NCBI GenBank assembly: GCA_016858145.1
Contig: JAEHOE010000210.1
Location: 62,001-126,000, forward strand
Direction of reading: 5' to 3'
Length of the DNA stretch: 64,000 bases
Source: Edaphochlamys debaryana
Taxonomy: Eukaryota > Chlorophyta > Chlorophyceae > Chlamydomonadales
Under the pieces are notes generated by a model, which was not told the DNA's origin, did not search any database, and saw only the letters and a list, made by a program, of their open reading frames with translations. The stretch's first letter is position 1. Each line of letters starts with the position of its first letter. Positions 1 through 11,939 of this stretch are shown here, one piece after another. The position numbers were made by a program, and so were the translations under genes.

Positions 1-3000
1 GTGGTCTGCTACAACGACGGCAAGCGCGGCCGCGCTGACGTGGCGTACCAGCGCGACTTCTGGACGGAGAGCTTCGTGCAGTGGAGCCCCCAGGTGGGGC
101 CGTTGGTGGTTGGTGTGGTCGTTTGGGTTGTTGGCGGCTGGAGGTTGGGGGCTGGGTGTGGCGGGTGGGGATGGGGATGGAAGAGGGTGGGTTCGAGTGT
201 CGGGGACGGGGCCGAGGCTGGGGCGGTTGCGGGGGCTGGAGAGTGGTCCCCGGAGTTGCCGCTGGCCGTGTGGCGTGGGTAAGGGGCAGTGAAGGGGGGA
301 TGGGGACCGGCAAAGGATTCGTGGGGCAACAGGCCCCAGGCGCAGAGAGCCCACGCCGGGAAACTGGCGAGGCGTGAGCGACCGTAGCCGAGTGGGGCAC
401 AGCTTGCGCCTTGGCATGCAGCGATGTCAACCCATGCGTCGCTGGTGTGCTGTCGCTAACGACCGCCACCCGCCCCCTCCTTCCCACGCTCTCCTCCCGT
501 GGCACCACAGGGCACGCTCCTGGCGACGATGCACAGGCAGGGTATGGCGATCTGGGGAGGCCCCACCTTCCAGCGCATCAACCGTTTCGCGCACCCCAAC
601 GTACGACTGGTGGACTTCTCGCCCAACGAGAAGTACCTTGTGTCGTACACCAGCCACGAGCCCGCCACGGCGCGTGACTCGTTCCACGTCAAGATCATGG
701 TGTGGGACGTGCGGTGAGTCAGCATCGCGTACATGCGTGCACGGTAGGGCAGCGAACGGGGCATCAGTCCAGCCGCACACGCATCATACAGTATGCGGCG
801 GAGCAGGCGCTCGCGCTCACAGTAACCCAGTGCCCGGCAGCCTTTTGGCGCAATGCACCGCGCACTCGCACACCTACCCCAGCTTCGCAGCAACCGCGCC
901 CCAACCCCACACCACTCCAACATCTGACCCCGAACCCGCACCTCCCTGCCCGCAGCACGGCCAAGTGCCTGCGCATGTTCGACGGCCCCGTGGACGAGTA
1001 CGCCGTGGGCTCCTCGGCGGGCCCCAACGGCGCCCTCAAGTGGCCCGTGTTCAAGTGGGCGGGCGGCCGCGACGACACCTACTATGCGCGCCTGGGCCGC
1101 AGCAAGGTCAGGCATGGCTAGGCTCGCGCCGCATGGGGCCTCGACCGCCGCACCGTGACAATTCAGTCTCACGCTCTTCAACTCGCGACTCACATTCTTG
1201 ACCCTCCTTTCGACCCGTCCTTTTCAATATCTCTCAGATCTCGGTGTTCGAGTGCCCCACCATGGTGCTGCTGGGCAAGGAGTCGCTCAAGATGGACGGC
1301 GTGCAGGTACGGTCCTCGAGGCGGTTTTGGCGGGGCTGTGTGAAAGTGGTGAACGTGCTGGCGCTGTGCACGGCGGGACCTTGGCTGGGAGCCTCCCTAC
1401 GCCCTGTGCTCCGAGCACCCGACTCGACCTCACCGCTGCGCTGCTTACGCCCTCTTTTGTTGCCTAATCACCCTAGGACTTCGAGTGGTCTCCCTCGGAG
1501 CCGCTGCTGGCGGCCTACTCGATGGAGCAGGGCAACCAGCCGGCGCGCATCGTGGTGTTCAAGATCCCCGAGCGCATCGAGCTGCGCCAGAAGAACATGC
1601 TCAACGTCAGCGGTGAGCCGTTTGCTGACCGCGCATGGGCTGGGCTCACGGGTGTGAGCCGTGGAGCGGACTGCAGACGGTAACGGGGCAAGCAGAGTGA
1701 GGGTGACTGGGACTGGGTCTGCGGCTCTGACTGGGTGGCTTGCAGCGACTTGCTGACGTGCTTTGCTGACGCCCCAACTCGTCCCTCCCAACCCGCAGAC
1801 GTCAAGATGTTCTGGCACCCGCAGGGCACCTACCTGGCGGTCAAGGTGGGCATGGCACATGGGACTGGGGGCTGAACCAGAGCTTTCGGGGCAGGCTGGC
1901 TCACGTACCGCAGCGTCCGCTGTCCCGAGCCCTTGTCAATTGCGCCCACACACCCCTAACAAGTACTCTGCAACCCTGCTCAACCTCACAGGTGGAGGCC
2001 TGGACCAAGACCAAGAAGTCCACCACCACCAGCTTCCAGATCTTCTGCGTCAAGGACAAGGACGTGCCGCTCGAGGTGGGTGGGGGGCAGGAAGGGAGGC
2101 GGAAATGCATGAAGTCCGGGGGGAACTCGAAGAGAGGGTGGGGTGCTGAGTGGACGCGCGGCCGGGGGCACCGCTGCGCCTGTGAGAAGGCGGCAACCCT
2201 GGCCAAAATCGAAACCTGACCGCGCCTTACACTGTCGTACCCGTGTCGTATAGGTGTTCGAGCTCAAGAACAACAAGGAGCGCGTGCACACGTTCGCGTG
2301 GGAGCCCAAGGGCCACCGCTTCGCCGTGCTGCACGGCGACGGCCCCCGCCCCTCGATCTCGTTCTTCACCATGCGGGACGACAAGGGCCGCCTGGGCGTG
2401 CGCGAGCTCAGTGAGTGGCGCGGTGCCGGTGCCAGGGACTGGGGCTCGCGTGGCCGGGCACGGCTGGCCATGCAACAGGCGGCGCAAGGCTGCACTGAGG
2501 ACAGCGCAAGTTGTTCAAAGAAAGGAGCAGGGGGCTCAGCGTTGTTTTCGTCACCCGATTCAGGATAGCGCTAACCCCTCTTTTCCTGTCTTTCTCTCCT
2601 TCCGCCGCGCAGAGATGCTGGACAACCGCGCCTGCAACGCACTGTCGTGGTCGCCGCAGGGGCGCAACATCGTGCTGGCGGGCCTGAAGAACTTCAACGG
2701 CCAGCTGGAGTTCTTCAACGTGGACGAGATGGAGACCATGGTGGGCCTCGCGTTCGGGTTTTCATTGGATTGGATGACTATTATTTGCACGTTGAGGGCT
2801 GGTGTGCGTGCGCTGCATCTCAGCTTCGACCTGACTTGGCCCCGACTGCACATATGCTCCAGCACACAGGTTATGCGTACAGTCTAACCTTGGCTCTCCC
2901 GCCCCCTTGTGTCCTCCGCAACCCCTCAGGCCACGGCCGAGCACTTCATGGCCACGGACGTGGAGTGGGACCCCACCGGCCGCTACGTGGCGACCATCGT

Positions 3001-4042
3001 GTCGCACGTGCAGCAGATGGAGAACGGCATCAACGTGTGGAGCTTCGGCGGCCGCATGCTCTACAGGTGCGAGGTTGGACTGACACGGGGAGCTGGCGCT
3101 TACACGCTGCTTGGGCGGCCGTCTTTGTCTCTTGCTTGCAGCAGTCTTTTCGCTTCACGCGCTGCCCTGCATCGCCTCTTTCAGTGGTAGATAGCGGCTA
3201 CATTAAGGACCTCTTGCGCACCGCCCTGACCTGCCCATTGTGCCCTCCTCCGCTCCGCAGCATGCAGCGAGACAAGCTGTACCAGTTCAGCTGGCGCCCG
3301 CGGCCGCCGTCGCTGCTGCCGCCGGAGAAGGAGGCGGAGATCGCCAAGAACCTCAAGCAGTACAGCAAGCGGTACGACGAGGAGGACGAGCAGCTGCTCC
3401 AGCAGGTACGACGCGGCGATGTGTACGGGCTCCCGGGGCAAGGAGTGGTTCCCAAACCATTTGTCCTGCCTCTCCCCAATCTTGTCATCGTCCCTTTGCC
3501 TCCCCTAGTAACCCGCCCACCAACCCACCCACCCGTCTCACCTTTCCACTCACACCACACCACACCTCCCGCTCACCTTCTGCCTCCTTCCAGGCCGACG
3601 CCGACGTGCTCCAGGAGCGGCAAAAGGGCCTGGACGAGTGGAAGGCGTACGTGGAGTCTCGCCGCAACTACGCCATGCTCCAGCTCGACTTCAAGCGCGA
3701 GCTGTACGGCCCCCGCTTCGCCGAGAAGGAGTTCACCATCCAGAAGGTCATGGTGGAGCAGGTGAGGGGGCGCAGGGGGCTCGCAAGGGAGGGGATGATG
3801 CGGCGGCCCGTAGGGGCTTGGGGTCCATTGTGAGGAGGAGTTTGATTGGACGTGGCGTAAAGTCAGAGGGTAAAGTAACGGAGCGGTGAAGAACAGGCCG
3901 GTAGATAAGTGGTGGATTGAGGCCTGGAAGGGGCTCAGGAGAGGTCGTTTGTTCCATTCTCCCTCTGACACGTCTGCCTGCCATTTTGCCTTTTCCTTCC
4001 CAGGTCGTCGACGTCAAGGAGGAGCCTTACAACACCAAGTAA
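1..4042 (+). CDS. eIF3b: Eukaryotic translation initiation factor 3 subunit B, 5'-partial
   Basis: This is the scaffold subunit of cytosolic eIF3, which helps recruit mRNA and initiator tRNA to the 40S ribosome. Thirteen exons are readable: 1-93, 511-713, 956-1106, 1238-1306, 1477-1612, 1799-1845, 1992-2075, 2254-2410, 2613-2740, 2930-3066, 3261-3405, 3594-3761 and 4004-4042. All phases agree and give 518 residues ending in TAA. Family hallmarks in order are the beta-propeller strands WSPQGTLLATMHRQG and DFSPNEKYLVSY, then FEWSPSEPLLAAY, FWHPQGTYLAVK, LSWSPQGRNIVLAG and VEWDPTGRYVATI. The C-terminal part has FSWRPRPPSLL, the charged helix KNLKQYSKRYDEEDEQ and WKAYVESRR. The N-terminal RRM, about 200 residues by comparison with plant homologues, lies upstream of the window. 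Each propeller blade is split by a short GC-rich intron, as is usual in these algae. No break was seen, so it should be functional. Confidence 0.96.
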
Positions 4043-4854
4043 AGCGCTTCGTGTGTGGCCTGGAGGCGGGAGGCAGGTGGAGGAGGATTGCGTACGTGGC
4101 CTGGTGCGGGACGTCGGCTGCCGGAGCCCGGGGCGGGTGCTTCTGGCCCCACCCCGCTGGCGGAGGTGCCAGGCGTGGAGCTGCGCGCATGCGCACGGTA
4201 CCAAGGGGGGCTATTCGGCCTAACTGGCGGCGTGTGGGGGGAGGAAACAAGAAGTGCTAGGGTGGTAGCTGCGGCGAGGGCTGCGTGCCTGCAAGGGCGG
4301 CAGTGCATGCTGCCCTGGGGCAAGGGTCGAGGAGGCTAGGCCGGCCGTCAAGGGCTTAGGGCGCGTGGGACGGACGGATTCACGGGCTGTGGGTTGCTAG
4401 GGACAGATGCAGCGGAGGAAGCGGGGGCATAGGGGAGGGCTCCCGGTCCGAGCCTTGAGTCCCCCCGCAGGTGGAATCGAGCTGACGCTTTACAGTCAGG
4501 CAGGTTGGGAAGCATTGATGAATAGCGGATGGAAGCAATAGTTAGGGCTGTGTCGCTTATGCTGAGGGCGCGGGGCACGAGTCGAGGGGGCTAGCGGGTA
4601 GAGGCAAGCTTCGGTGCGAGGGGCGGGGGTCGCATCGCGTGTCAGAGGAACGTCATGCGCAATGGTGCCGGAGCGCCAGTCGCCTTCGCGCGCTGGCCTG
4701 AGTTGTTACACAGACAAGCAACACTCGCGTAGCCACTGCAACCGCAAGCGCCAACGACGTGCGCGCAACCCGCAGTTGTGTGCTTCCGTCGACCGCCACA
4801 CACACGTCTGAGGTCGAGCTGTCGGCAGTCCCCCGACAGCTTAAACATCGCAAA
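4043..4854. other. Intergenic: eIF3b 3' region and CPP1 upstream region
   Basis: No convincing gene was found in these 812 bases. The short open frames on both strands show no domain and no splice continuity. The sequence presumably holds the eIF3b 3' UTR and the promoter and 5' UTR of the next gene, which is on the same strand. I could not identify a clear TGTAA poly(A) signal or a TATA box. Confidence 0.6.
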
Positions 4855-7800
4855 ATGCTGGTCCGCGGAGCTGCGAGGGCTCAACGGCCACAGGCAGCGT
4901 GGCGCGGCGGGCGACCGACGCGCCTCGGCCATCTGCCCACTGGGGTGCGAACTCGCGCGACGCAGGATGCCGACCTCCCGCCTCGTATGACTGCGGAGGA
5001 TGCCTGCAAGCTCCTTGACGTCCAGCCCGCGGCTTCGTTTGAAGAGGTGCGACCGATGTAGAGATGTAGATGTGGAGATGCGCCAGGGCTTTCGGTTCTG
5101 TCGTCCGGGCTGCATTCAGGCTACCGCCTTGGAGTCGCCTTCCCAATGATCCTGTCGGCCCGGGTTTGCAGGTTCTGCAAGCCAAGAACCGCAAGCTCGC
5201 TCTGGTGGACGGGGACACCGAGAAGGTGAAGCGGCCAGCCTCGCCGGACTCTTCTTCCTTGCGTGCACCTGGTGGTCTAGCAGGGGGGCGAAAGGCCTAA
5301 CGGGTGCTTGAGCGACACGGCGCGATGGGGCTCGGCAAGTGCAGGCAAGGCCTTCCTCGTAGCCAGCGCAGCTCGCAGCCAGCCCTTCTTCCTCGTGCCT
5401 TGCATTGGGGCTCGCGAGGCGTCAGCTCTGGCCTGTCGGCCAGCGGTACCGGCGAGCGGGGTGGGGCCGGGACGTGACCCACGACGACGGGCACGGGCCA
5501 CGGCCGAAATGCCCCGTGTGGCTGGCCCCGCAGCTTGGCGGTTGAGCGGGGCGGGGCGGGGCCCCAGGGGCATGGTCCTATAGGGATGCTGTGGCAACGA
5601 ACAAACCCTGTGCATTGCGTGAGCTCATGGGGTACCCGCTCAGACGGGACACCCGTCCGCCTGCCCCTTTCATACACCCACCCGCGCAAACTCTGATTTC
5701 CAGCCCTCTTCCTCCACGACACCCTCGTGTTCCCTTAACCCGAGCACTCTGGCCCCGTGCCCGTGATCTGCCCAGGTGGTGGCCATCGAGGCGGCGTACG
5801 ACATCCTGTTCATGCGCAGCATGAAAAAGCGGATCACGGGGGAGCTGGAGGTGAGGACGCACCTTGGCACACAGCACACACACCTTGCCGCTCCGGGGTT
5901 ACCGACGTAGCTGGTCACCCCACCAATCCTCCTGCCTGCACCAACAGCTCTGCAGCGCCGTGTGCCCTGCCAGCCCCTGACGTGCGCCCGTGACCTCTTG
6001 ACTGTGCAGGTTTCGTCCTCGGTGCGCTACGCCGATGTGCCCGCGGCGCCCAAGCGTGGCAGCGTTGTCAAGGCCCCGGTAGGCCTCCCGCGGGTAGGCC
6101 CCCGCCCCCGCCCTGCGGCCGGCTGCCCGCCGCCGCCTGCCTGCATCCCCGCCCCAGTCCCAAGCCCCGCAGCCTGCCTCCCCTTCCTTAGCCGACGGCC
6201 TGCCGCGGCCCTGCCGCTCCTGCGTGCTCATCCTCAACCCGCTCCCCCCCGCCATTTCCCCTCCTCCGTATGGCGCTGTACGACACCACTGTACGGCAGA
6301 AGCAGGGCGGCATGGGGGGCATTGGCGGGCTGGGGTCCAGCTCCAAGGCCTCGGCGCCCAAGCTGCCGGCCTCGGGGCTGCCCGTGGGCTTCGCGGTTCC
6401 CGGCAACCAGCAGGTGCTGCTGACGCAGTGCGGCGTGTTCGGAGGCCTGGCGGTGTGGGCGCTGGTGCAGGTGAGGCCACTGCCGGGATGCAGGGCGTGA
6501 GGGCAGGGCGTAGGGGGCGTATCGTGGGTGTTGGGCGGCGTTGGCCGGGGAGGCCGGGCGGTGTGGGCGCTGGTGCAGGTGCGGGCAAGGGCGTTCTTAG
6601 AGGGGATGGGGCAGCAAATGGGGACGGTGGCAGGGTGGGCAGGATGGAAGGCGCAGGCGCAGGTGAGGCAGGTGCTGCAACCTGCGAGCCCGGGTCGAAG
6701 AACAGCCTTCGGGGTTGGCGGGGTTGGGTTGGGAGGCTGGGAGGGCCGGCAGTGTGGGCGCTAGCGCATGTGAGGCCACTGCCGGGATGCTGGGTCACGT
6801 TGCGCCCCTAGAGCACTCCAGGGAGCGACCCGGGGCGTGAGGCAGGGCGCGGGGCGTGGCGGTGTGGGCGCTGGTGCAGGTGCGTGAGGGGGCTCTTGGG
6901 GGGGATGGGAGGGGAGGCGAGGGGAGGGGTGGGAGGATGGAAGGCGCAGGCGCTGGTGAGGCCGCTGTTGCTGTGCAGGGCGGGCTTGAGGGCAGGGCAC
7001 TGGGTCTGGGTGTGGGGTAAGTGGGGGCGGTGTGTGCAAGGAGGCCTGGCGCTGTGGGCGCTGGCGCTGGCGAGGCCGATGTTGCAATGCCGGGAGGGGC
7101 CCGGAGCTGATTGGGGGGAATGGGTGTCGCAGTTGCGGTGGCATGGCATTGAGGGCGCTAGCGCAGGCGGTTGAGCTGGGTAAGAGGCACGACAGGCCAG
7201 CGGGTGCGGTTCGCCAGGCAGGCTGGGGCTGGGTGCTGGCCAGCGGGGAGCTGTCCTGGCAACCTTTGGCAGAGTTCATGCTACCTGGTGGGAGGGCAGA
7301 CCCGTGGGCAGTCATGGTCAGTGGGAGCGGGGCGTGACACTTGCACCCTCACTTTCGCCCCCACCCATCCCCGCCCTCCCCTCCCCCACTCCCCCCAGGC
7401 GTTGCTCGAGTCCCCCGACGCCCAGCTGGGGGACACCGCGGGGCTTCAGACCGCCCTGGCGCTGGGCTATGCGGTGTACAGCCTGCGGGAGAACAAGAAG
7501 ATGGGGCTAGGTGCGTGGGGTTGGTGGCGTGGTGGTGGAGGAGGAGAAGGCGGGGCTGGCGGAGACTGGGGAGGGTACTGCGCAGGCCACAAGAGAGCAA
7601 GCGGGGCCGGCGGAAAGGGCCGGTGCTGTATCCCTGCCGACCCCGCGCCTTGCCCAGCCCCAAACCCCCACGCCGTTCCCGTGCACCCCGCAATGCCGCG
7701 CAGGCAAGGCCACGGCTCTGACGTTTGGGTGCCTGTTCGCGGGCGCCCTCATTGGCACTGGCATCGAGACGTGGCTGCGGGTGGACATCGTGCCCATCGG

Positions 7801-8274
7801 GGTGAGGCCGCGTGCCGTGCTGTGCCGTGCTGTGCCGTGCCGTGCTGTGCCGTGCTGTACTGTGCCGCTCGGGGGTTTGGGGGTGGGGCTGTGGGGCTGC
7901 GGGTAGACATCGTGCCCATCGGGGTGAGAACAGAGGCAGCGTGGGAGGGCGGCCAAGGGTCATGTGGGCACAAAAGTTTGCGGCCGGAACGGGTGGCCTG
8001 GGCAGAGGACGGGCGGAAGAGAAGAAGAGCTCTCAGGTAGAGGACGGATGGATGAGGTGCTCGTCGTTGGTGCAGGGGCGATGTGGGTCGATGTGGGTCG
8101 GTTCAGCCCCGGGGACGATGTGGGTTGATGTGGGTCGGGCGCTGCCTTCGCCCCACCCCGGCCCCACCACCCCTCCTTTTCCCTTTCCCCCTACAGAACT
8201 TCGGCTCCCCCGGCGTGTTCGTGTCGGAGGTGGTCATCGCCCTGGTGGCGCTCGGAGCCATCTTCCTGGTCTGA
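4855..8274 (+). CDS. CPP1: CPP1-like chloroplast J-like membrane protein (DUF3353)
   Basis: The family (CHAPERONE-LIKE PROTEIN OF POR1 / cell growth defect factor) stabilises protochlorophyllide oxidoreductase in plastid membranes; that role is family knowledge. Exons are 4855-5046, 5172-5225, 5776-5850, 6010-6078, a middle exon ending at 6470, then 7399-7510, 7704-7801 and 8197-8274. The middle exon can begin at 6300 (total 282 residues, closest to plant CPP1) or at 6192 (318 residues); both keep frame. The first ~45 residues are rich in Arg and Ala, like an algal transit peptide. A divergent J-like domain follows (AEDACKLLDVQPAASFEEV, then VAIEAAYDILFMRSMKKR), then RYADVP. Hydrophobic segments come next: TQCGVFGGLAVWALVQ, LQTALALGYAVYSL, TFGCLFAGALIGTGIE and the C-terminal SEVVIALVALGAIFLV. 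The domain lacks the HPD motif of true DnaJ proteins, as is normal for this family. The ATG at 4855 was chosen over an in-frame ATG at 4759 because it leaves a compact transit peptide. Confidence 0.9.
6441..7090 (+). repeat. Decayed copies of a CPP1 exon end within the following intron
   Basis: The end of the exon finishing at 6470 (GCGGTGTGGGCGCTGGTGCA followed by G and the donor GTGAGG) recurs with changes in the 928-base intron. Copies lie near 6555-6585, 6749-6790, 6860-6890, 6950-6970 and 7046-7075. Several keep a GGTG that could act as a donor, and some keep the motif CACTGCCGGGATGC. This looks like an old local tandem amplification across the 5' splice site. Confidence 0.7.
7783..7927 (+). 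repeat. Duplicated splice-donor segment with a GTGCTGTGCC microsatellite
   Basis: The last coding bases of the CPP1 exon ending at 7801, with the donor (GACATCGTGCCCATCGGGGT), recur about 120 bases downstream, near 7908-7927, with an almost identical donor. Between them, about 7806-7865, lies a simple tandem of GTGCTGTGCC-type units. The downstream copy has an in-frame TAG just before it (GCGGGTAGAC), so the upstream donor is the likely real one. Confidence 0.7.
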
Positions 8275-9239
8275 GCAATGCAGCGTGTGGAGGCAGACAG
8301 GAGGGCTGTCTTCCTGGTCTGAGCGCCAGGGTTGTCGGACCGTGCAGGAGGCCGGTGGGGGAGGCCGCCCGCTGCTTCACATGAGGCCGTGAGATTGAGA
8401 AGGCGGGCGTCGCTGTGGAGGCGGTAGGGCTTTCTTGGGCTGTGGAAAGCAGGGAGAGCCAATGCGAGGCGGCTACCTCCCTGAGTTGTGGAGTGCGTGC
8501 GGCTAAAGTACGCCGGCCGGCAGCAGCGAGGGGCGCGTGGGGCAGAGGCGGGGCAGCACTCATGCGGTTCTGCCCCGCCACGGCCGCTGGAGGCATGAGA
8601 GGTCCGACAGCGCGGCGCTCGGCGCTCTTTGGCTGCCGGCGTTCTGGAGGGCAGGCGCCGCACGCGAAGTCAGAGGCAGAGGTGCAGGAGGAATGCCCAC
8701 TCGGCCTCGCAGGGCCGTGCGCCGTGGCCTGGTGCACCACTCGGATCGGCTTTGGCCCGAGGCCTTGCGCTACGGCCCGCTTACCTACGGCGAACGGTCA
8801 CTGCCAAGGGCAAACCCGGTTCCGCTTTAGTTTCGGCCGGCCGGCCTCCGTCAGTAAGGCCCCTGAGCATTTACAACGCTAAGGGCCTTGTGCCTTCAGC
8901 CTGCTTCGAGGAATGTGGGCCTCAACGGTTTGCCAGCTTGCGGTTGCGGCCGGGTTTGACTTGAGCGGGGCGGTACCATGCTGCCATTGCCCCGGGCCCT
9001 TAGCTTGAGGCCCTGCGATGCTACGGAGACCTGCTGGGTCCAGTCGAGTTGGATTGGAGGACTAGATTCAACTCGGTTTTGAGTGGATGTTGTCATGGGT
9101 TTGCACGCTGGCCGGGCGTGCTGAGCGTTTTTGGGTTTGGGAGCGAGGAGTGCACACGGAGAGAGCCACAAGTAAGCATGTGTACGGTATAATGGCAGCT
9201 TCCTGGCATATGCTGGGAGTTGCGGAGCGCGGAGAGCGC
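8275..9239. other. Intergenic region after CPP1
   Basis: No supported gene. The start is the CPP1 3' UTR: the phrase CTGTCTTCCTGGTCTGAG repeats the final coding bases about 30 bases downstream, so even the stop-codon region was locally duplicated. Open frames across this stretch overlap one another on both strands and carry no recognisable domain. Confidence 0.5.
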
Positions 9240-9854
9240 GGGCCTGTATCTTCAAAGGCGCTGTGAGGATTGGAAGAGCGGTGTTGGTGAGGGCTTTGGG
9301 GGTGGCCGCATGAAGGCCCACGTGGTCGGCGTATCGCTTTGGCGAGTACTTTGTGACATGTCAAGACGCCAAGTATCCTTGCCAACGGGCCGGGGCAGGC
9401 AGCTGAGGGGGTCCCTGCCCGGGTAGTTGCCCCCTCGGCCCTAGCGCCCATGCCCCATCCTGGCCCCGGGCTCAGATCGCGCGGGGGCTGCCCCAGCAAA
9501 CAGCCATCTTCACCCTGTCGCACCCTGCTCCCAACAGCTGCCCGACCATCATACAGCCGGCCACTTGGGTCCACGTTGCAATATGCGGGCCCGGACAGGC
9601 AGCTGAGGTTTCGGGCGGGGGTCCCAAGCCCGGGTACTTGCCCCCACGCCCGAGGCCCCCAGCCGGGCTTCGATCGCGCGGGAAGTGCCGGGACGGCCCG
9701 GAGAAACAGCCGCGCTTCACCCGGTCCCCAGTCTGACCTACATACCTCCAATCAGCTTCCCCAGGTCTGCCCGCACTGCCAAGTTGTCGCGTAGGGCGCG
9801 AGACATTCCAGCCTGCCTTGCCAGCGAGGAGCAGCGGAGATAGACCACCACAAG

Positions 9855-10041
9855 GTACTTCGGAATGAGGTCTCTATGAGACTGATACTGGGGCTAGCGG
9901 AGGGCGCGAGCGCGTCCTTGCGGCTGGCATTGTGCCAGCTGTCGATGCTGTGGGGCTGTTGCCCCGTGGACTGCTGGGCTCTGACAGTAGACGGAGAGAG
10001 ACTGGGGACGGACTCGGAACCTCATAATCCCTTCCTCGCAG
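9855..10041 (+). other. Predicted 5' UTR intron of ankyrin-type copy A
   Basis: A donor after CACCACAAG and an acceptor TCGCAG are conserved at the same place in both copies; the matching intron in copy B is 12863-13056. The exon downstream begins CCCCACCTTCCGTC in both. Conservation of both splice sites across the duplication is the support. Confidence 0.55.
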
Positions 10042-10071
10042 GCCCCACCTTCCGTCAATTCACTGCCACTC

Positions 10072-11926
10072 AAGGACGCGCGGCCACATCCCGCGGACCC
10101 TGCACCCGAGCTCGACCCCGTAGCCGCCGTGTGGCAGTCGCCCGAGCTGCTGGGCTGCGTCTCCTCCTTCCTGGAGCCCAGCCATGCAGCCTGGAGCCTC
10201 ATCCACGCCAACAAGGCCGCGGCGGCAGCAGCGTCCAGCGACGGCACGCAGCCGGTCCCCCGCGCCGTGAGCCTGCGCTGGCTGCTGGGCTCGGGTCAGC
10301 TCGCCAGCCCCGAGGGCCTGGCCCACGCCCGGGCCATGTGCTACCGCCTGACGCTGCAGCAGCGGGTGCGCTTCCTGTGCCACTGTGTGGCGTCCGGCTG
10401 CAGCATGGAGAGCCTGCAGGGCGCCGTGGTGGCGGCGGGGCTGTCGCCGCCGCCCCGGGAGGTGCTCATCGCCGCCGCCGCCGCCGGGCGCGTGGAGGTG
10501 TGCCGCTGGCTGGTAGAGGCCCTGGGCTGCCTGGGCCTGCACCGTCTGTCCTGCCTGTGCCTGCTGAGCGCGGCGGGGGCCAGGGCGGGGGCGGGGCCAG
10601 AGACGGCTGAGGCGGCGCTGGCGTGGCTCAATCCGGATAGCATGACGAACTGGGGTGCGCGTGCGGTGACCCTTGCGGCACGCGGAGATATCCCAGCCCT
10701 CCAGGGGCTGATCGAGGACAAGGATGGGGATGACGTGATCTTCAGACCCTTCGCTTGCTCGCCGCTCGAGATCCTGCAGCGCACGGAGGAAGACTCCAAG
10801 TGCTTGCTGCGCTTGTGCTGGGGACTGGAGTTGCGCCGCATGGCCGCACAGTGGGACCTGGAGCAGCCCAGCCCCCGCCAGCAGCCATGGTCCCACTCTG
10901 CCGGGCACGCGGAGTTCTACCAGGGACCCCACGCGGCACAGGCTGTGTCCCGGCTCGCAGAGATCCCGCCGCGGGAGCTGACGGCCTACATGCTAAGCAG
11001 CGCCGCCGAGGCTGGAAACGCGGACGCCGTGCACTTCCTGCTGAGCCGCGGGCTGCGGCTCCGGTACCGGCCCCGGAGGATTGACTTCTCCTTGTTTGAC
11101 AACGACGACTTTCTAGCGTCGTTCTCACCAACGGACGCCCAGGACCTCGAGCTGGGCAGCAATGTGGAGGTGCTCCAGGCCCTGCACGCCGCGGGCTGCA
11201 TGGGCGACCCCAGCGGCCGGCTCCAGCAGGGCCTCGAGGCGGGATCCCGGCCCGTGGTGTCGTGGCTGGCGGAGACCTTTGGAGCCGAGGTCCTGGGGGC
11301 AGACGTATGTGTCTACCCCACAGCGGCCCGCTCGGGCAGCGTTGCCCTGCTGCAGGCGCTGCCCGGTCTCATGGGCCCGACCGTGCCCCGGTGGCACTCG
11401 TACCGTGAGCTCTTGGAGGCGGCGGCTCGCTCGGGCTGCGAGGAGGCCGTGGACTGCCTAGCGGCGCAGGACCCTTCGGAGCGGGTGAGTGAGGTGCGGG
11501 CGGGGCTCATGCACTGGCATAGGCGTCAGCCATGGGGGCGCAGTTAGGGGTCGCGGGAGAACATGCCGCCGTTTGCTACAGAGCCCGACCCACATGACCC
11601 ATATGCACCTTGGGGATCTGTATATCCTACAGGGCTATGGCATCTCCTGTTACGCCGTGCACAACGGCGACCTGAGCATGATGCAGCGCCTTCGCAAGCT
11701 GGGCGGCCGCTGGGGCCGCCATGACCTCCAGAACCTGGCCGAGGCAGCCAGCCGCGTCCCGGCCTCTGCTCCCGCCCTGCCGTGGGCGGTGGAGCCGGGA
11801 GTGCCGGCCAGCTGGGAAGCTGCGGCAGCGGAGGCGAGGGCCGAGATGGAGGCGCAGGCACAGGCGGCAGCCGGTGTGAGCGGGCAGGCGGCACACAGCC
11901 TGCTGCGGTTTAGGTTTAGGGTTTAG
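10072..11926 (+). CDS. Ankyrin-type repeat protein, copy A (start codon lost)
   Basis: Exon 1 runs from the position of the lost start to 11484. Exon 2 is 11633-11926, joined in phase 0. At 10072-10074 the sequence reads AAG where copy B has ATG, with equal spacing on both sides. The next in-frame ATG is at 10336, which would remove about 88 residues including the F-box-like start (WQSPELLGCVSSFLEPS). Ankyrin-like helices follow: EVLIAAAAAGRVEVCRWL, AAEAGNADAVHFLLSRG, VEVLQALHAAGC and AARSGSVALLQALPG. Exon 2 has NGDLSMMQRLRKLGGRWG and an Ala/Glu-rich helix. The last five codons and the TAG are supplied by telomere-like repeats, so the C-terminus differs from copy B. The body is open with no frameshift. 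It may be translated from the internal ATG or a non-AUG codon, or be an early pseudogene. Partner and function are unknown. Confidence 0.7.
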
Positions 11927-11939
11927 GTTTAGGGTTTAG
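11909..11939 (+). repeat. Interstitial telomere-like tract (TTTAGG/TTTAGGG)n
   Basis: Thirty-one bases read as alternating TTTAGG and TTTAGGG units, ending in TTTAG. TTTAGGG is the plant-type telomere unit and is used by some volvocine algae; Chlamydomonas reinhardtii uses TTTTAGGG. The tract sits exactly where copy A departs from copy B, and its TAG at 11924-11926 is the stop codon of copy A. Confidence 0.85.

Noticed and set aside
11909..11939. True chromosome end
   Set aside because: The tract is only 31 bases long and is followed by ordinary sequence homologous to the flank of copy B.
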